Origin: Blastocatellia bacterium
GTDB taxonomy: Bacteria > Acidobacteriota > Blastocatellia > HR10 > J050
Reading direction: 5' to 3'
Assembly (NCBI GenBank): GCA_025054955.1
Contig: JANWZE010000133.1
Coordinates: 1 to 64,000 of the forward strand
Length of the DNA stretch: 64,000 nucleotides
The position numbers were made by a program, and so were the translations under genes. The notes below the pieces were generated by a model. The model did no database searches. It saw nothing but the letters and a program-made list of their open reading frames with translations, and had not been told where the DNA came from. Below are positions 37,881 through 48,009 of this stretch, piece after piece; the stretch's first letter is position 1; the number at the start of each line of letters is the position of its first letter.

Positions 37881-39675
37881 TTGCCCGTGCATCAGCCGGC
37901 ACAATCGCAATGCCGAGTTCTTGAAGTTGCGCTTCGGAGACTTCGCTGGGCGAATCAATCATCAGATCGGTTGCATTGGCTGTTTTGGGAAAGGCGATGA
38001 CTTCGCGGATGGATTGCTCGCCGGCCAGTAACATCACCAATCGGTCGAGTCCGAGCGCAATGCCGCCGTGCGGTGGCGCGCCGAATTCCAGCGCGTCCAA
38101 CAGGAATCCAAATTTTTGTCGCGCGCTTTCTTCGGTCAATCCGATTGCGCGGAAGACCCGTTGTTGCACGTCGGGTCGGTGAATTCGAATAGAGCCGCCG
38201 CCCAATTCAACGCCGTTGAGCACCAGGTCATAGGCTTTGGCCCGTACCGACGCTGGGTCACTTTCCAGTCGGTCGAGGTCTTCGTCCATCGGCGAAGTGA
38301 ATGGATGATGCATGGCGTTCCAGCGGTGATCATTCGGGTCCCATTCAAACATGGGAAAATCGGTGATCCAGAGAAAGTTGAACAGCCGTGTGTCAATCAG
38401 TGATTCGCGTCGCCCGATCTCCAATCGCAACGCGCCGGCAGCAGATAATGTGTCGTCTTTGCGTCCACCCACCAGCAGAATGGCATCGCCTCGCTGCGCT
38501 CCTGCTGCGCGCGCGATGCTTTCGACGCCGATGTCGCCGAGTGATTTCATCAGCGATGATTTAGTTTCCGGCTCTTCCAACTTGATCCAAGGCAGACCGT
38601 CCACGTCGTATCGCCTGACCAGTTGAGCGAGTTCGTCCAACTGCTTGCGCGTGTAGCGGGCGCCGCCGGGCACGACGATTGCTTTGACCAAACCGCCCTG
38701 CTCAACAGCGCCGGCAAACGGCGTAAACGCGCTTCGTCGGAACGGCTCGGTCAGATCAACCAATTCAAGGCCAAAGCGAGTGTCGGGCTTATCGCTGCCA
38801 TAGCGGTCCATTGCTTCGGCATAGCTCAGACGGGGAAATGGCGTTTCGACGCGGACGCCGATCAGGGCGCATAGTTGCTGCATGAGGGGTTCGATCAACC
38901 CGATGACGTCGTCGCGGGTGGGAAACGCCATCTCAATGTCCAATTGAGTGAATTCCGGTTGTCGGTCAGCGCGCAAATCTTCATCCCGGAAGCAGCGCAC
39001 AATTTGGAAATAGCGGTCGTAGCCGGCCATGATTAACAATTGCTTGAACAGTTGCGGCGATTGGGGAAGGGCATAAAAGTGCCCCGGATGAAGCCGGCTC
39101 GGCACGATGAAATCGCGGGCGCCTTCCGGCGTCGTCTTAATCAGCATAGGCGTCTCGATTTCCAAGAAGCCTTGCTCATCCATATAGCGGCGAATCGCCA
39201 GTGCGACGCGATGACGCAGGATGAGATTCCGCTGCATGCGTGGACGACGCAGGTCCAGGTAGCGATATTTGAGTCGGAGTTCCTCACTGGTCTCGGCTTT
39301 GCTGTCATTCGCAACAGGAATCGGCGGCGTTTTAGCGGTGTTATGAATGAAGAGCTCGTCGGCGAGCACTTCGATCTCGCCGGTTTCGAGTTTAGGATTG
39401 ACCGTTTCGGGTGGACGATGCGCAACCTGACCACGCACAGCGATCACGTATTCGCTGCGAAGCTGCTTAGCCAAGCTGTGTGCCTCGGCGTTGCGTTCTT
39501 CATTGAAGACGATCTGCGTGATGCCAAAGCGGTCGCGCAGGTCAATGAACGTCAGTGGTCCTAAGTCACGGCGGCGATGTACCCAGCCCGTCAGTACAAC
39601 TTCCCGTCCTTCATGCTCGGCACGCAGCGCGCCGCAGGTATGAGTTCGTTTCATTTGGGATAAACTGGTTGACAT
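37873..39675 (-). CDS. aspS: aspartyl-tRNA synthetase
   Basis: 600 residues from ATG 39675 (an upstream in-frame extension to 39816 would overlap the gamma-carbonic anhydrase gene and is not conserved-looking; MKRTHTCG at 39654 is an alternative). An N-terminal OB-fold anticodon domain ([14 protein letters not shown]) is followed by class II motifs ([44 protein letters not shown]) and the C-terminal [13 protein letters not shown]. The bacterial GAD insertion is present, consistent with the bacterial-type enzyme. It charges tRNA-Asp and possibly tRNA-Asn. Confidence 0.95.
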   Translation of the reverse strand: MSTSLSQMKRTHTCGALRAEHEGREVVLTGWVHRRRDLGPLTFIDLRDRFGITQIVFNEERNAEAHSLAKQLRSEYVIAVRGQVAHRPPETVNPKLETGEIEVLADELFIHNTAKTPPIPVANDSKAETSEELRLKYRYLDLRRPRMQRNLILRHRVALAIRRYMDEQGFLEIETPMLIKTTPEGARDFIVPSRLHPGHFYALPQSPQLFKQLLIMAGYDRYFQIVRCFRDEDLRADRQPEFTQLDIEMAFPTRDDVIGLIEPLMQQLCALIGVRVETPFPRLSYAEAMDRYGSDKPDTRFGLELVDLTEPFRRSAFTPFAGAVEQGGLVKAIVVPGGARYTRKQLDELAQLVRRYDVDGLPWIKLEEPETKSSLMKSLGDIGVESIARAAGAQRGDAILLVGGRKDDTLSAAGALRLEIGRRESLIDTRLFNFLWITDFPMFEWDPNDHRWNAMHHPFTSPMDEDLDRLESDPASVRAKAYDLVLNGVELGGGSIRIHRPDVQQRVFRAIGLTEESARQKFGFLLDALEFGAPPHGGIALGLDRLVMLLAGEQSIREVIAFPKTANATDLMIDSPSEVSEAQLQELGIAIVPADARAIK

Positions 39676-39746
39676 AGCTCTCGATGATAGAACGCGCATC
39701 ACCGACCGGCATGCCCCTGTTGGGCGTCGGCGCCGATGGATGCGGC

Positions 39747-40280
39747 TTATGAATTTTTCGACATCTGACCGGATTCGTTCAAATACGCATCCTTCAAGTA
39801 GAGATAGCTCTGGCAAGCCATTTCCATGCGCATGATGTCATCGTCGTTTAATGGACGAATGGCCTTCGCCGGTGAGCCCACAGCGAGCATGCGCGGCGGG
39901 ATGACTTGCCCTGGGGCAACCAACGCTCCGGCAGCAACGAATGCCTGTTCTTCAACGACAGCGCCGTCCAAGACAATAGCTCCCATGCCGATCAGTGCAC
40001 GGTCTTTCACCGTGCATCCATGCAGCACCACGTTGTGCCCGACGGTCACATAGTCACCGACAACCACAGGATAAATGCCTGTGACCACATGGAGCGTCGA
40101 GTTGTCCTGGATATTAGAGTGGCTGCCAATGCGAATAAAATACAAGTCGCCGCGAAGAACCACGCCCGGCCAAATCGAGCTGTTCTCACCGATGTGGACA
40201 TCTCCAATGACGGTTGCTTGCTCATGAACAAAAGCAGTCTGTGCAATCTGCGGGTAGATGCCGTTAAACGGATGAATCAT
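39747..40280 (-). CDS. gamma-carbonic-anhydrase-family hexapeptide protein
   Basis: 177 residues from ATG 40280. Left-handed beta-helix repeats run from about residue 12 to 140: [38 protein letters not shown] and [14 protein letters not shown]. The histidines in this arrangement ([14 protein letters not shown]) match the metal ligands of the CamH/YrdA group. It may hydrate CO2 or be a structural homologue such as PaaY/YrdA. A longer frame to 40355 exists but conserved sequence starts at MIHPF. Confidence 0.88.
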   Translation of the reverse strand: MIHPFNGIYPQIAQTAFVHEQATVIGDVHIGENSSIWPGVVLRGDLYFIRIGSHSNIQDNSTLHVVTGIYPVVVGDYVTVGHNVVLHGCTVKDRALIGMGAIVLDGAVVEEQAFVAAGALVAPGQVIPPRMLAVGSPAKAIRPLNDDDIMRMEMACQSYLYLKDAYLNESGQMSKNS

Positions 40281-40435
40281 ACGGGCGGAAACCCTAACAC
40301 ACCGGCTTGGAAGCTGGCAAGCTCGGTGGGTTGGGATAACAGTTCGGGGATGCACTGCAAAGGCGCAAAGGGTACAGAGAAAACTCGCTGAATATGGGAT
40401 TGCCTCAGCACGCGGCGCGGCCGCTCGGTGAAATG

Positions 40436-41797
40436 CTAAGATTGCACGTCCAGCACATCATAGCGCGTGAGGATGCCAATGATCCGGCCATACTCCTGAA
40501 CCAGCACAGCCGGAGAGTTTTTCAGACAACTGATCGCACGTTCCGTTTCCAGGTTCCCGCTGAGCACGGGGAACGGCGCTTCCATCACCTCGCTGACCGG
40601 TGCGTTGATCAATTCGCGGTTCTTGACGACTTTGCTCAGCAGTCGGCTTTCGCGCACGCTGCCGACAGATTCGCCGCCTTCCAGCACGGGCAGTTGCGAC
40701 AAGCCATAGGTGTTCATCTTTTGCAGGGCATCGCTGACCAGATCAGTGGGCGCGACAGCAACCAGACTGGGCGTCATCGTTCGATCCTTGGTCTGCACCA
40801 GCAAGCCGAGTGTCATTTTGTCGAAGCCGAACATACGTTTCTCTCTCATCCACTCATCGGAGTGGAACTTCGTCAGGTAGCGTTCGCCGGTGTCACAGAC
40901 GATGAACACGACTACATCGTTCTTAGAAAGTTGCTTGGCTATTTTCAGGGCCACCCAGGCATTCGTGCCGGTGCTGCCGCCGCAGAAAATACCTTCTTCA
41001 CGACCGAGTCGTCGCGCCATGTGGAATGAGTCTTGGTCGGTGACATTGATAATCTCGTCAATGTATTCCATGTGGACGTTGGCCGGGATAATTTCTTGAC
41101 CGATGCCTTCGACCAGATAAGGTGACGCTTCGGTCAATCGGCCGGTCTCTTTGTAGGTTTTGAAGACAGAACCATACGGGTCGGCGCCGATGACTTTAAT
41201 TTTCGGATTTTTCTCTTTCAAGTATCGCCCGACGCCGCTGATAGTGCCGCCGGTGCCGATGCCTGAGACGAAATGGGTGATGCGACCGTCAGTTTGTTCC
41301 CACAGCTCTGGCCCCGTTGTTCGGTAGTGCGCTTCGGGATTAGCCGGATTGCCGTATTGGAATACGAGTATGGCGTTGGGAGTTTCTTCAGCGATACGCC
41401 GGGCCACGCTGACGTAATGATCGGGCGTGCCCGGCTTGGCCGCCACTGGTGTGATCACGACATCGCCGCCCAGTGCTTTCAGGTAACGGACTTTTTCTTG
41501 ACTGCACTTGTCTGTCATGACGAAGATGGCTTTATAGCCGCGAATTGCGCAGACCAACGCCAATCCAATGCCGGTATTGCCACTGGTGGCTTCGACGACC
41601 GTGCCGCCCGGCTTGAGGCGACCTTCACGCTCAGCGGCGTCAATCATGGCAATGCCGATGCGATCTTTCACACTCCCACCAGGATTGTGAGACTCCATCT
41701 TGGCTAGCACGAGTGCATCTATGCCACGAGTGAGTTTGTTGAGCTTGACAAGCGGCGTGCGTCCGATCAGTTCCAGAACGCTATTTTTATAATCCAT
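40436..41797 (-). CDS. cystathionine beta-synthase
   Basis: 453 residues from ATG 41797 (AGAGGAAG just upstream). A PLP domain (about 1-320) has the PLP lysine in [11 protein letters not shown], the substrate loop [10 protein letters not shown] and [16 protein letters not shown] pair of CBS domains follows (about 330-450, [18 protein letters not shown]...). This fusion of cysteine-synthase fold and CBS pair is typical of cystathionine beta-synthase, joining serine (or O-acetylserine) with homocysteine in reverse transsulfuration. A CBS-free paralogue lies at 57122-58165. Confidence 0.88.
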   Translation of the reverse strand: MDYKNSVLELIGRTPLVKLNKLTRGIDALVLAKMESHNPGGSVKDRIGIAMIDAAEREGRLKPGGTVVEATSGNTGIGLALVCAIRGYKAIFVMTDKCSQEKVRYLKALGGDVVITPVAAKPGTPDHYVSVARRIAEETPNAILVFQYGNPANPEAHYRTTGPELWEQTDGRITHFVSGIGTGGTISGVGRYLKEKNPKIKVIGADPYGSVFKTYKETGRLTEASPYLVEGIGQEIIPANVHMEYIDEIINVTDQDSFHMARRLGREEGIFCGGSTGTNAWVALKIAKQLSKNDVVVFIVCDTGERYLTKFHSDEWMREKRMFGFDKMTLGLLVQTKDRTMTPSLVAVAPTDLVSDALQKMNTYGLSQLPVLEGGESVGSVRESRLLSKVVKNRELINAPVSEVMEAPFPVLSGNLETERAISCLKNSPAVLVQEYGRIIGILTRYDVLDVQS

Positions 41798-41860
41798 AGG
41801 CTTCCTCTCAGGCGATTGGCTTAATCTGGTTGGCTTAGCGTAGACAATCATGCGACAAAA

Positions 41861-41960
41861 CGCAAGCTGCGTGAACGCGTCAACGTTGGTTGGATTGAGT
41901 GGACGTTTAACGCAAGCTGCGTGAACGCGTCAACGCTAGTTGCATTGAGTGGACGTTTAA
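41861..41960. repeat. 50-bp exact tandem duplication
   Basis: 41861-41910 and 41911-41960 are adjacent copies of one 50-bp unit (CGCAAGCTGCGTGAACGCGT and on to GGACGTTTAA), 47 of 50 identical. It lies in the divergent gap before pip. Confidence 0.96.
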
Positions 41961-41968
41961 GCTAGTCT
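41940..41968 (+). promoter_or_regulatory. promoter for pip, formed at the edge of the tandem duplication
   Basis: TTGCAT at 41940-41945 and TAGTCT at 41963-41968 are 17 bp apart. The -35 box lies in the second repeat copy and the -10 box just outside it. AAAGGAG precedes the ATG at 41999. Confidence 0.45.
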
Positions 41969-41998
41969 GTTGCCTCAATTCAACAAAGGAGCATCAAC

Positions 41999-42943
41999 AT
42001 GGAACTCTTTCCGCCGATTGAACCCTATAACGAATTCTACCTGAAGGTGTCCGAGTTGCATACCATTCATGTTGAGGAATGCGGCAATCCGCAGGGCAAG
42101 CCGGTCGTCTTTTTGCATGGCGGGCCGGGCGGGGGCATTGATCCAATCTATCGCCAGTATTTCAATCCGGAGAAGTGGCGCATTGTGCTCTTTGATCAGC
42201 GTGGTTGCGGCAAGAGCACGCCATTTGCCGAACTGCAAGAGAATACGACGTGGGACCTTGTCTCGGACATTGAGCAAATTCGTATGCGCTTGAACATTGA
42301 TCGTTGGGTCGTGTTCGGCGGCAGTTGGGGCAGTACGTTGGCGTTGGCCTATGCAGAGACGCATCCGGAGCGGGTCAAGGGGCTGATCCTGAGAGGCATT
42401 TTCTTGCTGCGTCGGAAAGAGCTGCTCTGGTTTTATCAAGAGGGAGCGAATTGGATTTTCCCCGACGCATGGGAGCATTATCTGAAACCGATTCCGCCGG
42501 AGGAGCGCGGCGACCTGATGCAGGCCTTTTACAAGCGTCTCACCAGTGATGATCCCGAGGTGCGATTGGAAGCCGCCAAGGCCTGGAGCATCTGGGAAGG
42601 CAGCACGAGCAAATTATTTCCCGACCCGGCGCTCATTGAGAAGTTTGGCAGCGACGAATTTTCTTTGGCGTTTGCGCGAATCGAGTGTCACTATTTTGTT
42701 CACGGTGGCTTTTTGCAGACAGACGATCAGTTGCTCCGGCATGTGGATCGCATCCGGCACATTCCCGGCGTCATCGTGCAAGGTCGCTATGATGTGGTAT
42801 GTCCGATGACTTCAGCCTGGGACCTTCATCGGGCGTGGCCGGAAGCTGAGCTTCATATCATTCCGGATGCCGGCCATTCGATGACCGAGCCGGGCATTCG
42901 AGCCAAGTTGGTTGAGTACACCGAAAAATTCAGTGAGCTATAG
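41999..42943 (+). CDS. pip: proline iminopeptidase
   Basis: A 314-residue alpha/beta hydrolase of family S33. VVFLHGGPGGGIDP is the oxyanion-hole HGGPG, GGSWGSTLALAYAE is the GxSxG nucleophile (Ser about 109), and the catalytic aspartate and histidine lie in GRYDVVCP and PDAGHSM. DQRGCGKSTP is typical of bacterial PIP. It removes N-terminal proline from peptides in the cytoplasm. No signal peptide. Confidence 0.95.
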   Translation: MELFPPIEPYNEFYLKVSELHTIHVEECGNPQGKPVVFLHGGPGGGIDPIYRQYFNPEKWRIVLFDQRGCGKSTPFAELQENTTWDLVSDIEQIRMRLNIDRWVVFGGSWGSTLALAYAETHPERVKGLILRGIFLLRRKELLWFYQEGANWIFPDAWEHYLKPIPPEERGDLMQAFYKRLTSDDPEVRLEAAKAWSIWEGSTSKLFPDPALIEKFGSDEFSLAFARIECHYFVHGGFLQTDDQLLRHVDRIRHIPGVIVQGRYDVVCPMTSAWDLHRAWPEAELHIIPDAGHSMTEPGIRAKLVEYTEKFSEL

Positions 42944-42953
42944 GAGTTTGGTT

Positions 42954-43790
42954 ATGCTCTCCAGTAGCGTCTGTTGCCGAAACGGAAAATCCGCAGACAG
43001 AGTGGCCTGGAGCGCCTTGCTGCGCATGGTTGCCGGCTGGTTTGTGGCAGGGGTATTGAGCACCGCTTGTGCCGACACCAAACAGTCACCCACAGCATCG
43101 TCTTCACCGGTTGCAGCGCCGCCGGCGGCGCAAACCAGCGCCGATGGCGCGATTCAACCGGCTGTCTCTACTCCACCATCAGGCGCGCCGGCCATGCAGA
43201 CGATGGAAGTTGCCAAAGCCGTCATGGTGACCGTGCAGTTAGACTTCGGTCCCCGTGTCCCCACCATCGCCGAGGCGCTTCAATACATTGAACGACGCTA
43301 TGTGCCTGATGACGGGCAGGGCCGCACGTTTGCCATCCTCGATGCTTACGGCGGGCCGACACCGGACGGAAAACTACACATGTCCATGCACGTGAGCAGC
43401 GAAAAGCCGGGACTCGGTTCGCTCGTCTTCAAAAAGACAGGCGAAATCCTATGGCAAGCTCGTATCCTGCCCGGCGCGCGCGTGGGCGGTCCGAAGAATC
43501 TCGGCATTTTGATTGACAATGGAGCAGGCAAGTCGCTGGTCGTGGATGGCTCGAACAATCCGGCGTCGGTGCTGGATGCCCGGATTCAAGGCTCCAACAC
43601 GCTGGTCCGGGATATATGGCCGGACGGCGCCGAACGTGAAGTCACGTTCATCTACAGCGCCTGCGGTTGCCCGGTCAAAGCAATGGTTAAACGTGTTGGC
43701 GACAGAACAGTGCGCACCAAGGAACTGCCGGTGATGTTCCCCGATGATCCACCCGCCATGCAAGTCATCTCGCAGCTCATGCGGTGGTGA
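42954..43790 (+). CDS. predicted lipoprotein of unknown function
   Basis: 278 residues from ATG 42954 (TAGGAG 11 bases upstream). The N-terminal region ends in the lipobox LSTAC at about residue 37, followed by a Ser/Pro/Ala-rich spacer (about 40-80). The remaining 190 residues form a mostly beta-looking domain (TFAILDAYGGPTPDGKLHM, GEILWQARILPG, IFIYSACGCPVKAMV). A CGCP motif near residue 240 is notable. I do not recognise the domain. It starts 10 bp after pip. Its last codons fall in a repeat shared with the end of hepT. Confidence 0.6.
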   Translation: MLSSSVCCRNGKSADRVAWSALLRMVAGWFVAGVLSTACADTKQSPTASSSPVAAPPAAQTSADGAIQPAVSTPPSGAPAMQTMEVAKAVMVTVQLDFGPRVPTIAEALQYIERRYVPDDGQGRTFAILDAYGGPTPDGKLHMSMHVSSEKPGLGSLVFKKTGEILWQARILPGARVGGPKNLGILIDNGAGKSLVVDGSNNPASVLDARIQGSNTLVRDIWPDGAEREVTFIYSACGCPVKAMVKRVGDRTVRTKELPVMFPDDPPAMQVISQLMRW

Positions 43791-43882
43791 TCATTCATCG
43801 TTGGTTTCACCAGTCGCTGCTGCGCTGGCTACGATGGCAGTTCCAGAGATCATGGGGTGGTGATCATTCATTGTTGGTTTCA
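43778..43882. repeat. 32-bp direct repeat pair linking two converging gene ends
   Basis: CATG(C/G)GGTGGTGATCATTCAT plus TGTTGGTTTCA occurs at 43778-43810 and 43851-43882 (three mismatches), offset 73 bp. The first copy holds the end of the lipoprotein gene (plus strand); the second holds the last codons of hepT (minus strand). Confidence 0.88.
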
Positions 43883-44377
43883 ACGCCTGCGGCCAGTTCT
43901 CTCAGATAAGCCACAAACTGCTCGATTTCCGAGGTCAATTGGGCACTCACCTGGTTGATCTTTTGGACGAGCCGGGCAATTCGATCCGGGTCCAGCTCAA
44001 GCCCGTAGATGTTTCTGACGACATGGCGGAATCCAAGATATTCTGCAAGTTGTTTTTCTAATGACAGACTCATCACGGCGGGTCTGACTTGAGGGACATC
44101 CAACGCCATGCTTTGAAGAAGTCGAATCTGCCAATCGAACGTGCGTGGCCGACCGCCATTGATCTCCACGGCAATCTTCTCAAAAAGCCGTTCACAGCCG
44201 GTATAAAAAATTATGAAGCTGCAAAGCAGCACTTTCCAGAAAGTGGCCATGATCTTCCGGGGGAGCCGACTGCGCTTTTTCCCACACGTGTTGGAGTTCT
44301 TGAGCAACTCTGCGCACAAAGCGCAGTTCATCTTCAATCTCTGCAGCCAGTGTCAGCCAGCGTTCATGTTGCTTCAT
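43864..44377 (-). pseudogene. hepT: HepT-like HEPN ribonuclease toxin, frameshifted
   Basis: Two frames together encode one HepT-like protein. MKQHERWLTLAAEIEDELRF...HNF reads from ATG 44377, and FYTGCERLFEKIAVEINGG...NNE continues to 43864 in another frame. They meet at a run of six A at 44205-44210 (T on the coding strand). Five instead of six would join them exactly into about 170 residues. The RNase motif region reads FRHVVRNIYG, with Asn where many relatives have the catalytic His. The ATG overlaps the mntA stop by 14 bases, as usual for MntA-HepT pairs, where the nucleotidyltransferase AMPylates the toxin. It is either inactivated, subject to transcriptional slippage at the homopolymer, or a sequencing error. 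Confidence 0.82.
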
Positions 44378-44705
44378 AGAGCGCCACCCCCTCCGCTTTG
44401 ATTCGACGCTGAAAATAGCCGTAGCAGCTCTCAAGCGGTTTCAGGTCAACTGGAATATCGGTCAGCTCCCTCACCTCGGCCAAGGCATGGAAGTATTCTG
44501 CTGGGTCTAGCCGTTCGACTGCCAAATCAATATCCGAATCAAGCTGAAGTCGGTCTTTTACAACCGAGCCAAATAAGATCACCCGTCGCACGCGGTATCG
44601 TTCAGCCAGAAATTGGGCAATGCGTTGAGCGTAAGCCCACGCTTGCTGCTGGCGTCGCTCGGCGGCTTGCCGTTTTTGTCGAAGCCGTCGCCGCCAGCCT
44701 TCAAT
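44364..44705 (-). CDS. mntA: MntA-like minimal nucleotidyltransferase antitoxin
   Basis: The nucleotidyltransferase signature GS-x10-DxD is perfect (GSVVKDRLQLDSDID), as in antitoxins of MntA-HepT modules. Standard calling starts at GTG 44591 (75 residues), but the frame is open upstream to a TAA at 44706-44708. It there encodes EGWRRRLRQKRQAAERRQQQ and AYAQRIAQFLAERY, the helix that normally precedes the domain, giving about 113 residues. That extension has no ATG, GTG or TTG; the first codon after the TAA is ATT (44703-44705). The start codon may be rare or lost. It lies upstream of the frameshifted hepT. Confidence 0.75.
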   Translation of the reverse strand: MEGWRRRLRQKRQAAERRQQQAWAYAQRIAQFLAERYRVRRVILFGSVVKDRLQLDSDIDLAVERLDPAEYFHALAEVRELTDIPVDLKPLESCYGYFQRRIKAEGVALYEAT

Positions 44706-44868
44706 TTAGGATTTATATCGTTCGACGTTCGATTCCGACATACACATGCTTATCGTTCCCGCCTGCCTCAGTGGCCTGGGTTGGGTTTGGATATCGTATT
44801 GGCTTCGGACTTGTCGTCACCTTTGCTGTCGCGGCCGTGGCCACTGGTGCCACCGTCAGGCGGGACCC

Positions 44869-47547
44869 TCAAGCGTTGAGCGATTGAGTCATCATTTTCC
44901 GCAGCACTGTTTGCAAGATGCCGCCGTTCCGATAGTAGTCTACTTCGACGCGGCTGTCTGCCCGAGCCACAGCCGTGAAAATGATTTCGCTGCCATCGGC
45001 GCGTCGCGCTCGAATCGTGATTTCTTTACCCGGCGTCAGCGTGGCTACACCTTCGATGTCGTAGATTTCTTGACCGGTCAAGCTGAGCGTCTTGTAATTT
45101 TCGCCCGGCTTGAATTGGAGCGGCAGCACGCCCATGCCGACAAGATTGCTGCGATGGATGCGTTCGTAACTTTCCGCGAGGACGGCTTTCACGCCCAGTA
45201 GGAATGTGCCTTTGGCCGCCCAGTCGCGCGAGCTGCCTGCGCCATATTCCTTGCCGGCAATGACCAGCAGCGGCGTCCTCTCCTGCTGATACCGGAGCGA
45301 AGCTTCGTAGATCGTCATCTGCTCGCCGCTGGGCAGATGAATCGTCACGCCGCCTTCCGTGCCGGGGACGAGCAAATTCCTCAGTCGGATATTGGCGAAC
45401 GTGCCACGAACCATGACTTCATGATTGCCGCGACGCGCGCCGTAGCTGTTGAAGTCTTTTGGCTCAACGCCACGCTCGATCAGATAACGGCCAGCCGGTG
45501 TCGTAGTGGGAATTGAACCGGCCGGCGAGATATGGTCTGTGGTGACCGAATCGCCGAGCATCACCAACACCCGCGCACCGTGAATATCGGCCAGCGGCGC
45601 TGGCTCCGGCGTGAGGTTCTGGAAAAACGGCGGTTGTTGAATGTAAGTCGAATCCGCGTCCCACTGGTAGAGGTCGCCTGTAGGAGCCGGCAATGCCGCC
45701 CATTGTTCATCGCCCTGGAAGACGCTTGCATATCGTTCTTGGAACATGGCCGGGCTCAGGACACTGCTCATCGTCTGACGAATTTCGTCCTGCGATGGCC
45801 AGATGTCGCGTAAGTAGACGGGCTGGCCGTTTTGATCGTGGCCGATAGGCTCGTTGTTCAGATCAATGTTCACTGTTCCGGCCAGCGCATAGGCGACGAC
45901 CAGCGGAGGCGACGCTAGGTAACTCATCTTGGCGAGCGGATTGATGCGCCCTTCAAAATTCCTATTGCCGCTCAACACAGCCGCGACGACCAGGTCGTGT
46001 TCTCTGATTGCTTTAGCCACAGGCTCTGGTAGTGGCCCACTGTTGCCGATGCAGGTTGTACACCCATAGCCGACCAGATGAAATCCCAATGCATCCAGAT
46101 AGGGCGTCAATCCGGCTTTCTCCAGATAATTCGTCACCACACGTGATCCGGGCGCCAGGCTAGTTTTCACGCTCGGCTTGACCTTCAATCCACGCTCGAC
46201 AGCTTTCTTGGCCAGCAATCCGGCACCGAGCATCACCGATGGATTCGATGTGTTAGTGCAACTGGTAATCGCTGCAATGACCACTGAACCATCCGTCAGT
46301 GTATCTTTGTTACCGTTCATCTGAACCTCAATCTGAGGCGATGTGGCACGGTTTTTCAGGAACGTCGGGAGCACCTCGTGCACCGACGATTTCATGTTGC
46401 GCAGCGGCACACGATCCTGAGGCCGGCGCGGCCCAGCGAGCGATGGTTCAACAGTGTTCATGTCTAGTTCAATTGTGTCGCTGAACATCGGGTCTGACAT
46501 CTGATCGGTGCGCCAGAGTCCTTGCTCTTTGCAATAGCGTTCGACCAGATCAATCAGCTCATGACTTCGTCCGGTCAAGCGCAGGTAATTGAGCGTTTCG
46601 TCATCAACCGGGAAGAAGCCCATCGTCGCGCCGTATTCCGGCGCCATGTTAGCCACGGTGGCGCGGTCGGCCAGACTCAACCGGCTCAAGCCCGGCCCGT
46701 AGAATTCGACGAACTTGCCGACAACACCCTTCTGGCGCAACATCTGGGTGACGGTCAGTACCAGATCGGTGGCGGTCGCCCCTTGCGGCAATTCGCCGGT
46801 GAGCTTGAAGCCCACGACTTCAGGGATGAGCATGTAAAGCGGCTGAGCCAGCATGCAGGCCTCAGCCTCGATGCCGCCGACACCCCAGCCGAGCACGCCC
46901 AGTCCATTAATCATCGTCGTATGCGAGTCAGTGCCCACGAGCGTATCAGGGAAGGCCACCATCCGGCCATCCAGATGGCGGAGCTGGACGACGCTGGCCA
47001 GGTATTCTAAATTCACTTGGTGCACAATGCCCGTGCCCGGCGGAACCACGCGGAATCCCTCGAAGGCTTGCTGCGCCCAACGCAAGAACATGTAGCGTTC
47101 GCGATTGCGTTCGTATTCCAACTTCACGTTCGCTTGGAAGGCTGTCGCTGAGCCAAAGAAATCAACTTGAACCGAGTGATCAATCACCAAATCAACCGGC
47201 ACGACCGGATTGATGCGTTTCGGGTCGCCGCCAAGTTGGTGCACGGCGGTCCGCATCGCTGCTAAATCGGCAACGCAGGGCACACCGGTGAAATCTTGCA
47301 GAATGACACGTGCCGGGATAAATGGGATCTCGCGCGCCTCAGGCTGAGGTTGCCAGCGCGCTAATGCAGTGACGTCATCTTCGGTGACCAGATGACCATC
47401 ACAATTTCGTAGAACATTCTCCAGAAGAATTTTGATTGAGATGGGCAGGCGCCCCAGATCGGACAAGCCCAGCTCCGTTAGGCGATGAAGACGGTAGTAA
47501 TGAATCGAACCATGCAAAACTGCGAGTGCGTCAAACGGGTTATGCAT
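44869..47547 (-). CDS. acnA: aconitate hydratase A
   Basis: 892 residues from ATG 47547 (GGGAGG 9 bases before; the frame extends to 47661 without support). It converts citrate to isocitrate in the TCA cycle through a [4Fe-4S] cluster. Ligand regions are [13 protein letters not shown] and [58 protein letters not shown] and the swivel-domain [16 protein letters not shown] are all in place. Length is typical of AcnA/IRP1-type enzymes. Confidence 0.96.
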   Translation of the reverse strand: MHNPFDALAVLHGSIHYYRLHRLTELGLSDLGRLPISIKILLENVLRNCDGHLVTEDDVTALARWQPQPEAREIPFIPARVILQDFTGVPCVADLAAMRTAVHQLGGDPKRINPVVPVDLVIDHSVQVDFFGSATAFQANVKLEYERNRERYMFLRWAQQAFEGFRVVPPGTGIVHQVNLEYLASVVQLRHLDGRMVAFPDTLVGTDSHTTMINGLGVLGWGVGGIEAEACMLAQPLYMLIPEVVGFKLTGELPQGATATDLVLTVTQMLRQKGVVGKFVEFYGPGLSRLSLADRATVANMAPEYGATMGFFPVDDETLNYLRLTGRSHELIDLVERYCKEQGLWRTDQMSDPMFSDTIELDMNTVEPSLAGPRRPQDRVPLRNMKSSVHEVLPTFLKNRATSPQIEVQMNGNKDTLTDGSVVIAAITSCTNTSNPSVMLGAGLLAKKAVERGLKVKPSVKTSLAPGSRVVTNYLEKAGLTPYLDALGFHLVGYGCTTCIGNSGPLPEPVAKAIREHDLVVAAVLSGNRNFEGRINPLAKMSYLASPPLVVAYALAGTVNIDLNNEPIGHDQNGQPVYLRDIWPSQDEIRQTMSSVLSPAMFQERYASVFQGDEQWAALPAPTGDLYQWDADSTYIQQPPFFQNLTPEPAPLADIHGARVLVMLGDSVTTDHISPAGSIPTTTPAGRYLIERGVEPKDFNSYGARRGNHEVMVRGTFANIRLRNLLVPGTEGGVTIHLPSGEQMTIYEASLRYQQERTPLLVIAGKEYGAGSSRDWAAKGTFLLGVKAVLAESYERIHRSNLVGMGVLPLQFKPGENYKTLSLTGQEIYDIEGVATLTPGKEITIRARRADGSEIIFTAVARADSRVEVDYYRNGGILQTVLRKMMTQSLNA

Positions 47548-48009
47548 TTTTATAACCTCCCATTGGTTATTCGTCAGTTGTTGGAGTAAACGTAAAGTAG
47601 CACAAATCAGCGGCGATGTCATCGGAACAACGCCCGCTTGCAAGCGCGTGCAACGAACCAATAACGTGATGCTGCGCGGTCAACGCGCTGGAGACCACGG
47701 CCGCCTCGCCTCCTCCGACCCTTTTGATCTGCGAGACTCATGCTTCCTGATGAAAAAGTTTTTTGTCGGCGTGAAGGATTTTTCCCGTTGATTTACGTCT
47801 TTTATGACGAGGGCAGAACATGCGCTCACATGTTCCGATGGAGCTTCTTGTGAGAGAACTGAAGGCCAACCAGCCGCCAAACGACGCGAGTGCTTGCCGG
47901 TCATCCACCGCGTTTATTTGGATTTTGGATGAAACAGGGAGCAGATATGAAAAGGGGAGCAGGTTTGACTGACATCAAATCGAAGTTGGGATGAAACAAG
48001 GGAGCAGAT
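47548..48009. other. 462-bp gap with a local triple repeat
   Basis: No supported gene. GGGAGCAG occurs at 47937-47944, 47955-47962 and 48000-48007. The last two are each followed by T(A/T)TGACTGACATCAAA, which is the start of the next gene, and ATGAAACA(A)GGGAGCAGATATGA occurs at 47929 and 47991. The ribosome binding site and start of the 48010 gene have thus been copied upstream. Confidence 0.7.

Noticed and set aside
39676-39816. N-terminal extension of aspS
   Set aside because: It overlaps the 3' part of the neighbouring gene, is basic and unlike AspRS; the family start fits ATG 39675.
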